Positions 26,648 to 34,273 of a DNA stretch of 64,000 nucleotides are shown here, piece after piece; the first letter of the stretch is position 1; each line of letters starts with the position of its first letter. The stretch lies in contig NZ_FOWC01000011.1 in assembly GCF_900115345.1 (NCBI RefSeq), positions 186,001 through 250,000 on the forward strand. Direction: 5' to 3'. Source of the stretch: Amycolatopsis rubida (GTDB lineage Bacteria > Actinomycetota > Actinomycetes > Mycobacteriales > Pseudonocardiaceae). The notes beneath the pieces are model-generated. The model was not told the origin of the DNA, did no database searches, and was given only the letters and a program-made list of their open reading frames with translations. A program made the translations under genes and the position numbers.

Positions 26648-27826
26648 GTGCCCGTCGCGTTGCTCGCGCTCGCCGTCGGTGCCTTCGGCATCGGTACCAC
26701 CGAGTTCGTGATGATGGGTGTGCTGCCCCTGACCGCCGCGGACTTCCACATCGACATCCCGTCCGCGGGCTACTTCATCTCCGCCTACGCGCTCGGCGTG
26801 GTGATCGGCGCGCCGCTGCTCACCGCGCTGGCCGTCCGGCTGCCGCGCAAGACCATGCTGCTGGCGATGATGGGCCTGTTCACGGTCGGCAACGCGCTGT
26901 TCGCACTGTCGCCGAACCAGGACTTCGGCATCGCGTTCCGGTTCCTCGCCGGCCTGCCGCACGGCGCGTTCTTCGGCGCGGGCGCGGTCGTCGCGTCCAG
27001 CCTCGCGCGACCGGGCCAGCGCGCGAAGGCCGTGTCGATGATGTTCATGGGCCTGACGCTGGCGAACGTCATCGGCGTCCCGCTCGGCACGCTGCTCGGC
27101 CAGCAGGTCGGCTGGCGCGCGACGTTCGGCGTCGTCGCGGTGATCGGCCTGCTCGCCATCGCCGCCATCGCGAAACTGGTGCCGCACCAGGGCCGCCCGG
27201 CCGACCCGTCGATCCGCGGCGAACTCGGCGCGTTCCGCCGCCCGCAGGTGTGGCTGGCGCTGGCGATCGTGATGTTCGGGCTCGGCGGCGTCTTCGCCTG
27301 CATGTCCTACATCGCGCCGATGCTGACCGACGTCGCCGGATACTCGCCCGCCAACGTCACCGTGCTGCTTTCGCTGGCCGGTGTCGGCATGACGATCGGC
27401 AACTACCTCGGCGGACGGCTCGCGGACAAGAAGTTGATGCCGAGCCTGTACGTGGCGCTGCTCTCGCTGGCGACGGTGCTCGCGATCTTCACCGTAACCG
27501 CGCAGGGCAAGGTCGGCGCGGCGGTCACGATCTTCTTCGTGGGTGTCGCGGGCTTCATGATCGGCCCGATGATGCAGGCGCGGATCATGGAGAAGGCAGG
27601 CGGCACGCCGTCGCTGGTCTCGGCCGCGGTGCAGTCGGCGTTCAACATCGCCAACTCGATCGGCGCGTACCTCGGCGGCCTGGTCATCGCGGGCGGGCTC
27701 GGCCTGCTGGCCCCGAACTGGGTCGGCGCGATGCTGGCCGTGCTCGGGGTGTCGATCGCCGCGGTGTCCGGATTGCTGGACCGGCGCGAGGCGCGGGTCC
27801 AGAAGGAACTCGCGCTCGCGTCCTGA
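26648..27826 (+). CDS. MFS transporter, AraJ/Bcr-like efflux type
   Basis: A 392-residue 12-helix transporter starting at GTG 26648, with GGAAGGGAG just upstream. The N-terminus ALLALAVGAFGIGTTEFVMM is the hallmark of the AraJ/DHA1 group. Motif A is VRLPRKTMLLAMMGL. It ends with a cytoplasmic tail DRREARVQKELALAS. It is separated from the ArsR-type gene by a terminator, so it is probably expressed independently. Its stop lies 10 bases from the convergent DUF3017 stop. The substrate is unknown. Confidence 0.9.
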   Translation: MPVALLALAVGAFGIGTTEFVMMGVLPLTAADFHIDIPSAGYFISAYALGVVIGAPLLTALAVRLPRKTMLLAMMGLFTVGNALFALSPNQDFGIAFRFLAGLPHGAFFGAGAVVASSLARPGQRAKAVSMMFMGLTLANVIGVPLGTLLGQQVGWRATFGVVAVIGLLAIAAIAKLVPHQGRPADPSIRGELGAFRRPQVWLALAIVMFGLGGVFACMSYIAPMLTDVAGYSPANVTVLLSLAGVGMTIGNYLGGRLADKKLMPSLYVALLSLATVLAIFTVTAQGKVGAAVTIFFVGVAGFMIGPMMQARIMEKAGGTPSLVSAAVQSAFNIANSIGAYLGGLVIAGGLGLLAPNWVGAMLAVLGVSIAAVSGLLDRREARVQKELALAS

Positions 27827-27836
27827 CGGTGCTTGC

Positions 27837-28148
27837 TCAGGAGGAGGCGTCGAACGGGCCGCCGACGATCGTCAGCGCGATGTAGAGCACGGCGGCGCAC
27901 AACGCGCCGTAGGTGAGGATGTCGACGGCCTTGCCGCGAATCGCGAGCAGCCCGACGCGCTCCTCCGGCAGCACCGCACGCAGCACACCGGCCACGAACA
28001 AGGCCACGCCGACCAGCACCGCGCCCTCGCGCCAGTGGTACTGCAGCGCCCGCACCACGGCCGCCGCCAGCAGCAGCATGATCACCGCGAACGGCACGTG
28101 GACGAGCCAGGGACGATCGCTGCGGTGCCGTTGCCCGGTCATCGCCAT
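27837..28148 (-). CDS. DUF3017-family membrane protein
   Basis: A 103-residue protein with three hydrophobic helices: LVHVPFAVIMLLLAAAVVRA, GAVLVGVALFVAGVLRAVLP and YGALCAAVLYIALTIVGG. The segment LPEERVGLLAIRGKAVDI between helices two and three is the DUF3017 signature. The ATG overlaps the folD stop by one base (TGATG), the standard actinobacterial folD-DUF3017 pair. The function is unknown. Confidence 0.9.
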   Translation of the reverse strand: MAMTGQRHRSDRPWLVHVPFAVIMLLLAAAVVRALQYHWREGAVLVGVALFVAGVLRAVLPEERVGLLAIRGKAVDILTYGALCAAVLYIALTIVGGPFDASS

Positions 28149-29011
28149 CAGCGGCCGGCCGCGCGTTCCGCAGCCTCGACAACGTTGGTGACCAGCATCG
28201 CCCGCGTCATCGGGCCCACGCCGCCGGGGTTCGGCGACAGCCAGCCGGCCACCTCGGCGACCGCCGGGTCGACGTCGCCGGTGAGCTTGCCCTCGACGTG
28301 CGAAACGCCGACGTCCAGCACCGCCGCGCCGGGCTTGACCATGTCCGGCTTGATGATCCCGGGCACGCCCGCCGCGGCGATCACGACGTCCGCGCGGCGC
28401 ACCTCGGCGGCGAGGTCACGAGTGCCGGTGTGGCACAGCGTGACGGTGGAGTTCTCGCTGCGCCGGGTGAGCAGCAGACCGAGCGTGCGACCGACGGTGA
28501 TGCCGCGGCCGACCACAGTGACCTGCGCGCCGTTCAGCTCGACACCGTGCCGCTTGAGCAGCTCGATGATTCCGTAAGGGGTGCACGGCAGCGCGCCAGG
28601 TTCGCCGAGCACGAGCCGGCCGAGGCTGATCGGCGCGAGGCCGTCGGCGTCCTTCTCCGGATCGATGCGCTCCAGGACGCGGTTCGCGTCGAGGTGCTTC
28701 GGCAGCGGCAACTGGACGAGGTAGCCGTGGCAGGCCGGGTCCGCGTTCAGCTCGTCGATGACGGCTTCGAGCTTCTCCTGCGAGATGTCCGCGGGCAGGT
28801 CGCGGCGGATCGAGTTGACGCCGATCTTCGCGCTGTCCGCGTGCTTCATCTTCACGTAGGAGTGGGAACCGGGGTCGTCGCCGACCAGCACCGTGCCCAG
28901 CCCAGGGGTGATCCCCTTCTCCGCGAGCGCGGCCACCCTCGGGCGCAGCTCTGCGAAAATGGCGTTCTTCGTGGCCTTGCCGTCGAGAATCTTCGCCGTC
29001 ACGGCGGCCAT
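28148..29011 (-). CDS. folD: Bifunctional methylenetetrahydrofolate dehydrogenase / methenyltetrahydrofolate cyclohydrolase
   Basis: This enzyme interconverts 5,10-methylene-, methenyl- and 10-formyl-tetrahydrofolate with NADP+, feeding formyl groups to purine synthesis (purN and purH lie 14 kb away). The 287 residues have the catalytic Tyr52/Lys56 in SYVKMKHADSAK, the QLPLP loop, the dinucleotide motif VVGRGITVGRTLG and the closing PGGVGPMTRAML. Length is normal. The dinucleotide loop reads GRGITVGR where many homologues have GRSxIVGKP. Confidence 0.96.
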   Translation of the reverse strand: MAAVTAKILDGKATKNAIFAELRPRVAALAEKGITPGLGTVLVGDDPGSHSYVKMKHADSAKIGVNSIRRDLPADISQEKLEAVIDELNADPACHGYLVQLPLPKHLDANRVLERIDPEKDADGLAPISLGRLVLGEPGALPCTPYGIIELLKRHGVELNGAQVTVVGRGITVGRTLGLLLTRRSENSTVTLCHTGTRDLAAEVRRADVVIAAAGVPGIIKPDMVKPGAAVLDVGVSHVEGKLTGDVDPAVAEVAGWLSPNPGGVGPMTRAMLVTNVVEAAERAAGR

Positions 29012-29267
29012 TGTCGCAGAGCCGCCGGAGACCGCCGGTCAGGCGTGGGTTCCGCACTCTGTGTGCCCACCACACCACCCGATCGGCCCGCGCGTCTTCC
29101 GTCGAATCAGCCGCCCCGCGTCTTAAGCTGGAGAGACTCCACCGCATCACCCACCCCGGCGTGTGACCCGTGCCATATCGCGTCCGCCGAGGTCAGCGGG
29201 CACGTCCACCGGCCCGAGGGTGGCAAAAGCCCTATGCGGGGTGCGTTCGTGCGCGCGAACAGTCAAA

Positions 29268-32200
29268 ATGTTCTCTGTGGCACAACCGACGACGCAGCTG
29301 AACGCGACGGAGCAGGACACTCTGGTCAAGCAGATCGGACTGGCCCTGCTGCGCGCCGCCCCGCGCGACTGGCGCAAAGTCTCCGCGGAGTACCGAGCGG
29401 TCGGCCGGTACCACGAGCTGACCGGCGAGATCGTGCTCGAGGACGGGTCCGCCCAGGAATGGATCGCGACGCACGACATCGCGACGCTGTTCGGCAGACT
29501 CCGCGCGGGCATGTACCGCGACGGCCGCGGCACCTGGTTCAACGCGCGCTACCAGCTGGACCACCCCTCCAGCTACAACCTCGAATACAACCGCGACGAG
29601 CCGCAGTGGCACCTCGCGCCGCCGCCCCAGGCGTACTCCGACGAGCTGCGCATGTTCCCGCGCACCGAGGAGAACGTGCCCGAGTGGCTGATCCGCCGCA
29701 TGTCCGGCCTCGGCCCGGAACAACCCGGACCGCACTTCCGCATCGCCCGGATCTTCGACACCATCGGCCCGGCCGGCCGCCCGGTCATCAACCGCCCTGA
29801 CCTGGACGTCGACGAGCAGGACCGGCTGCTGGACTACCTCGACCACGCCCCCGTCGTGGTCCAGGACCGCGGCTACGACATCGACCGTCTCGCGCAGACT
29901 CCCGAAGCGACGGTCCCCGTCGCCTTCCACAGCGACGGCCACTGGATCTGGCCTGCCGCGGTGAACTTCTACCTCCGCACATACGGCGTCTCGCCGGAAG
30001 CGGATCTGATCGAGCACATCCGGGCGAACGCGTTCCAGCTTCCGCAGGTGGACGAGCTGACACTGCAAGGTGCGGCGGCGTATCTGACTCGCGGGAACCA
30101 GACTCCGCAGCAGCGACCCGCTCCTGGCGGCGGGCCTGGTGCTGGTGGTCCTGGCGCAGGTGGGCCCGGCGCAGGTGGGCCCGGCGCAGGTGGCCCCGGC
30201 TCGGGCGGGCCTGGCGCAGGTGGGCCCGGCTCGGGCGGTCTCGGCTCGGGCGGGCCTGGCGCGGGTGGGCCCGGCGCGGGCGGTGCCGGTGGCCCTGGTG
30301 GCCCCGGCTCTGGTGCTCCGGGCTCCGGCGGCCCCGGTCCTGGCGGCCCCGGTGCCGGTGGCCTTGGCGGCTCGGGTGCGGCTGGTGGGCCAGGTGGTGG
30401 AGTTCCGGGCGGCCCTGGCGGACCTAACGGTCCTGGCGGCGCGGGTGCACCGGGCGGCCCTGGCGCTGGCGGGCAGAACGGCGTCGGCGGACCTGGTTCC
30501 AGCGGCGCTGGCGGATTCGATGCCAACGGAGCTGGTTCGGGCGGCCCCGGCGCAGCCGCGGCTGGACTCGGCGCGGCCGGTCTCGGAGCAGCCGCGCTCG
30601 GAGCGGCAGGCGGATCTGGCAACCACGACGACTTCCACCCGGCCGACGAATTCGACCGCCCCGATTCCGGCAGGCCAGGAGCGCCCGGCGGACCGGGTGC
30701 CCCTGGTCCCGACCGACGCGGCCCATCCGACGAATTCGACAGCCGCGACCCCGGCAGGCCCAGCCGGCCGGAAAGTCCTGACAGCTTCCGCCCCGCCGAC
30801 GACTTCAGCAGGCCCGGCGCGGCCGACCGGCCGGAAGGCGCGTTCCACCCGGCAGACGAATTCGGCAGGCCCGGCCCAGCCGGCGACCCGGAGGACGCTT
30901 TCCACCCCGCCGACGAATTCGGCAGGCCCGGCCTAACGGATGGCCCCGGCTTCGACGACCGCGGCGACGCGGAAGACCGCTTCGAGCCCCACCGCGGCGG
31001 CTCGGACAGGACTGGTCCGCAAGGTCCTGGCCCGCAGGGTTCCGCGGGCGGTCCGCAGGGCACGCGAGTCTCCGCGGCGGAGAGCCCCGGCGGGTCGCGC
31101 GGACTGGGCGCAGCCGCTGCGGCGGCTGGAGCAGCGGGCGCGGTGGGAGCCGCGAGCGGCACTCGCTCCGAATCCGGCCACGCGCACGAGGCTGGTTACG
31201 ACGAGCACCCCGACGCGTCCGGCTACGACGACCGGGCCCACAACGCCGCCGGCCACGACGACGGCTACGCGGACGACTACGACCGGCAAGACCGCGGCGA
31301 AGACGAGCGCGGCCAGGCCGATGGCTACGACCAGCACGACGAGGGTTACGACGGCTACCGCAACCCCGCACCCCATGGCGACTACGACGAATCCGCGCCG
31401 CACGACGGATACGACGCCGAGCCGTACGACGACCAGCACGGGTACGAGGACATCGCCTCCCACGAGGCCGGTGCGTACGCTGAGCCGCACGGCCACGATG
31501 AAGCGGGGTACGACGAACCCGCGCACCACGTCGACGACCGCAACCGCGACGCGGCCGGCTACGACGACGCCCACGGGTACGACGACCACCTCGACAACCA
31601 CGGGAGCAAAGTCCCTGGCGTCGGCGCGTTCGAACAGCCCGTGGCTCCGAACACGGAGGACGGGCTGATCGGCGCGGACGGCCTCATCGATGCCGACGGG
31701 CTCATCGGCGCGGACAGCTCCGCCGACGAACCCGCTGCCCCGAACCGGCACACCGCCGAGCCGGACGCAGGCCGGCGCGGTGCGGCACCGGACGACAGCC
31801 GTGACCAGGAGGGTGGCCGTCGGCGAGCCCAGCCGGACATCGAAGCGGACGACGGCCGCCGGGAAGACGTGCGGCTGAACGCCGAGGACGGCGGACGGCG
31901 CAGCGCCGAACCCGAGAGCCAGGCCGAGCCCACGGACGAGCGCGGCAGTCACGTCGGTGCGGCTGCGGCCGGGGTCGCCGCGGCCGGTGGGCTGGCTGCG
32001 GCCGGGCTCGCCGCCGCGCACGGCCGGGGTCGGGAGAAGGAGGCCGAGGGCCGCCACGGCACCGCGCCGGAGCGTCCCGCGGAGCCGCCGTTCGAGCAGG
32101 ACTTCGACGGCGCGCAGTACGACCACTACGACGACGGCCACTACGACGACGAAGACCACACCGACGTCCACCACGACCTCGTCCCCAGCCGCAACGGGAC

Positions 32201-33536
32201 CGGTCCGGGCCACCCGGACGACGCCGAGGACGACACGGACGTTCACCAGCCGGTCGATGCCGAGCACGACGAGCCGGTGCTCTTCACGCACGGCAACGAA
32301 CCGTCCCGCGACGACGACGAGCAGCGTGCCGAACTGTTCACGCACTCCAGCGGTTACGAGGACGACAACCGCCGCGAGGCCGAGTACGACGCGGGCCCGC
32401 CGACCGCGATGATCATGCCGGGGTCCGAGATCCCCGGCGACCTTCCGGTGCCGGAGATGCCGGTGCCCCCGCCGTCCGGCGGGCGGCGCGCGGCTCGGGA
32501 GCAGGCCGAACCGGCTCCGGTCGCGCGGCGCGAGCAGCCCGCTCAGCCGGAGCTGGCCCAACTGCAAGCGAAGCTCGACGAGCTGGACGTCCCCGAGGCC
32601 GCGTACCGGCTCGGCGGCCCCACCGAACGCGGGTGGAGCGTCGAGCAGGTGGGCGAAGGCTGGCGCGTCGGCTGGTACGACGGCGAGCTGATCAACCCGG
32701 CGGTGTTCGGCGACGCGGAGGACGCCGCGGCGTTCATGCTCGGCAAGGTGCTGCTGTACCCCGACGGGTATGTCGCGGCGGAAGCCCCCGCACCGGCTGA
32801 GCAGCCAGTCGCGGACGCGCCGAAGCCGCCGGTGGTGGCGACGTTGTCGCCGGAGGTCGCGACGGGCTCGTTCCCGGTCCGGCCGCGCGAGAACGTGCCG
32901 CCGCAGGAGCAGACCGCGTTCACGCCTGCTGATCAGCTGCTGGCCGACGACGAACCGCCAGCCCGGCAGACCCCGCCGCCTGCCCCGCCGACGCAGGTCG
33001 CGGCACCGGTGAGCCCACCGACCCAGGTGGCTCCCCCGGTCAGCGCCCCGCCGACGCAGATCGCCTCGCCGGTCAGCGCACCGCCCACCCTCCTCGCGCC
33101 GCCGGTCAGCCCGCCGCCGCGGCGGGAACCGCCGGTGCGGCGCGAGGAACCGGCGCGCGCCAACGGAACCGGCGGCAGCGGGCAGTGGCCGATCGCGCCG
33201 CTGTCCGGGGAACCGCCGCTGACCCTGTTCCGCGGCAAGGAACTGCGCGAACTGCCCGCGGGCAGCGAACTGGACCGCTTCGGCGGCCCGAACGGCAACC
33301 TGACCTACGCGGCGGGCACCCCGTTCGAGGAGCGTTCGCTGGTGCCGGAGTGGGTGAACCGGCCCTACCACGTGTACCGCGTGCAGCGGCCGCTCGAAAC
33401 CCTGGCCGGGGTCGCGATCCCGTGGTTCAACCAGCCGGGCGGCGGGTCGGCGTACCTGCTTCCGGCGAGCATCGAAGAACTGCTCGCCGAGGGCGACCTG
33501 ATCGAACTCGACCCGGGTGAACCGCCGATCGACTGA
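29268..33536 (+). CDS. Very large TNT-domain (NAD(P)+ glycohydrolase toxin-like) protein
   Basis: A 1422-residue protein. Residues ~10-115 resemble the YezG/DUF600-like fold (RAGMYRDGRGTWFNARYQLD, NLEYNRDEPQW). Residues ~120-280 form a second domain found with TNT proteins (VPVAFHSDGHWIWPAAVNFY). Residues ~284-451 are Gly/Pro/Ala repeats; ~451-560 carry FHPADEFGRPG repeats; ~640-1090 are Asp/His/Tyr/Glu-rich. Residues ~1120-1190 form a small fold (GWSVEQVGEGWRVGWYDGEL). The C-terminal ~110 residues are a TNT domain: LDRFGGPNGNLTYAAGTPFE, YHVYRVQRPL, PWFNQPGGGSAYLLP. Arg1337, Tyr1347 and Gln1389 match the type of catalytic residues known from M. tuberculosis CpnT. No signal peptide or WXG motif is seen. 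ATG 29268 is chosen; GTG 29277 is possible. Confidence 0.85.
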   Translation: MFSVAQPTTQLNATEQDTLVKQIGLALLRAAPRDWRKVSAEYRAVGRYHELTGEIVLEDGSAQEWIATHDIATLFGRLRAGMYRDGRGTWFNARYQLDHPSSYNLEYNRDEPQWHLAPPPQAYSDELRMFPRTEENVPEWLIRRMSGLGPEQPGPHFRIARIFDTIGPAGRPVINRPDLDVDEQDRLLDYLDHAPVVVQDRGYDIDRLAQTPEATVPVAFHSDGHWIWPAAVNFYLRTYGVSPEADLIEHIRANAFQLPQVDELTLQGAAAYLTRGNQTPQQRPAPGGGPGAGGPGAGGPGAGGPGAGGPGSGGPGAGGPGSGGLGSGGPGAGGPGAGGAGGPGGPGSGAPGSGGPGPGGPGAGGLGGSGAAGGPGGGVPGGPGGPNGPGGAGAPGGPGAGGQNGVGGPGSSGAGGFDANGAGSGGPGAAAAGLGAAGLGAAALGAAGGSGNHDDFHPADEFDRPDSGRPGAPGGPGAPGPDRRGPSDEFDSRDPGRPSRPESPDSFRPADDFSRPGAADRPEGAFHPADEFGRPGPAGDPEDAFHPADEFGRPGLTDGPGFDDRGDAEDRFEPHRGGSDRTGPQGPGPQGSAGGPQGTRVSAAESPGGSRGLGAAAAAAGAAGAVGAASGTRSESGHAHEAGYDEHPDASGYDDRAHNAAGHDDGYADDYDRQDRGEDERGQADGYDQHDEGYDGYRNPAPHGDYDESAPHDGYDAEPYDDQHGYEDIASHEAGAYAEPHGHDEAGYDEPAHHVDDRNRDAAGYDDAHGYDDHLDNHGSKVPGVGAFEQPVAPNTEDGLIGADGLIDADGLIGADSSADEPAAPNRHTAEPDAGRRGAAPDDSRDQEGGRRRAQPDIEADDGRREDVRLNAEDGGRRSAEPESQAEPTDERGSHVGAAAAGVAAAGGLAAAGLAAAHGRGREKEAEGRHGTAPERPAEPPFEQDFDGAQYDHYDDGHYDDEDHTDVHHDLVPSRNGTGPGHPDDAEDDTDVHQPVDAEHDEPVLFTHGNEPSRDDDEQRAELFTHSSGYEDDNRREAEYDAGPPTAMIMPGSEIPGDLPVPEMPVPPPSGGRRAAREQAEPAPVARREQPAQPELAQLQAKLDELDVPEAAYRLGGPTERGWSVEQVGEGWRVGWYDGELINPAVFGDAEDAAAFMLGKVLLYPDGYVAAEAPAPAEQPVADAPKPPVVATLSPEVATGSFPVRPRENVPPQEQTAFTPADQLLADDEPPARQTPPPAPPTQVAAPVSPPTQVAPPVSAPPTQIASPVSAPPTLLAPPVSPPPRREPPVRREEPARANGTGGSGQWPIAPLSGEPPLTLFRGKELRELPAGSELDRFGGPNGNLTYAAGTPFEERSLVPEWVNRPYHVYRVQRPLETLAGVAIPWFNQPGGGSAYLLPASIEELLAEGDLIELDPGEPPID
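30120..30620 (+). repeat. Gly/Pro/Ala-rich repetitive coding segment of the TNT-domain gene
   Basis: The DNA consists of imperfect tandem copies of units such as GGCGCAGGTGGGCCC encoding GGPGAGGPGAGG-type sequence. It resembles PE_PGRS-style low complexity but is not related to PE proteins. All unit lengths seen are multiples of three, so the frame is kept. Confidence 0.8.
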
Positions 33537-33541
33537 CGACG

Positions 33542-33581
33542 CGGAAAAGGGGCGGGGCCAGCGAGCTTCGCCCCTTTTCCG
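33542..33581. terminator. Bidirectional terminator between the TNT-domain and pentapeptide-repeat genes
   Basis: A perfect 13-bp stem, CGGAAAAGGGGCG with its complement, and a 14-base loop. The A4/T4 runs inside the stem give partial T-tracts in both directions. Confidence 0.85.
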
Positions 33582-33595
33582 TGCCCGGAAGCGCC

Positions 33596-34183
33596 CTACT
33601 TGACGACCAAGCCGTTGGCCGCGGCGAACGCCACCGCCAGTTCGACGTCCACGTACGCGCCGCGCAGGTCCGCCTGCACCAGCCCGTTCGCGTCGACCAC
33701 CGCGCCGCGCAGGTCGGCTCCGGGAAACTTCGTGCCGATCATCCGGGACCCGGACAGATCCGTGCCCCGCAGGTCGGAATCCGTCAGATCCGCCTCGTTG
33801 AGGTTCACTTCCCGCATCCGCAGGCCGGACAGATCCAGTTTCCGCAACCAGCCGCGCGCGAACGACGCGAGCGACAGATCGCATTCGGTCAGCGCGATCC
33901 CGGTGTATCGACAGTCCACAAAGGATGAACCAAGCAGCGAGCACGACGACCATCGGCTGTCGGCGAGCACCGAGCGATCGAACGTGCAGGAGCGGAACGC
34001 CGACGCGTCGTGCCGCGAACCGGCGAGATCGACCTTGGTGAAGTCGCAGTTGTCGAAGGTGCAGCCGCGGGTGTGCAGGTCGCGCAGGTCCGCTTCGGTG
34101 AAATCGCACCCCGCGAACTGGCGTTTTTCCCACCACTGGCCGGAAAGTCGTGCTTCGGTGTAGTCCTCGCCGGTCTCCGTCAC
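33596..34183 (-). CDS. Pentapeptide-repeat protein
   Basis: A 195-residue protein made almost entirely of A(D/N)LXX-type pentapeptides, such as CDFTEADLRDLHTRGCTFDN and LNEADLTDSDLRGTDLSGSR. These form a right-handed quadrilateral beta helix. Some members (MfpA, Qnr) mimic DNA and protect gyrase; others have no known role. Cysteines at several repeat positions are unusual. It converges on the TNT-domain gene and shares its terminator. There is no evidence that it is an immunity protein, though this was considered. Confidence 0.92.
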   Translation of the reverse strand: MTETGEDYTEARLSGQWWEKRQFAGCDFTEADLRDLHTRGCTFDNCDFTKVDLAGSRHDASAFRSCTFDRSVLADSRWSSCSLLGSSFVDCRYTGIALTECDLSLASFARGWLRKLDLSGLRMREVNLNEADLTDSDLRGTDLSGSRMIGTKFPGADLRGAVVDANGLVQADLRGAYVDVELAVAFAAANGLVVK

Positions 34184-34273
34184 CCGGACAGGATGACATC
34201 AGCCCCGGTGCCGGCTTTTCGACGGGGTGGCTGCGAGCCGCCGGAAGGCGTGTGTCCACGAACTGTCCGCCGG

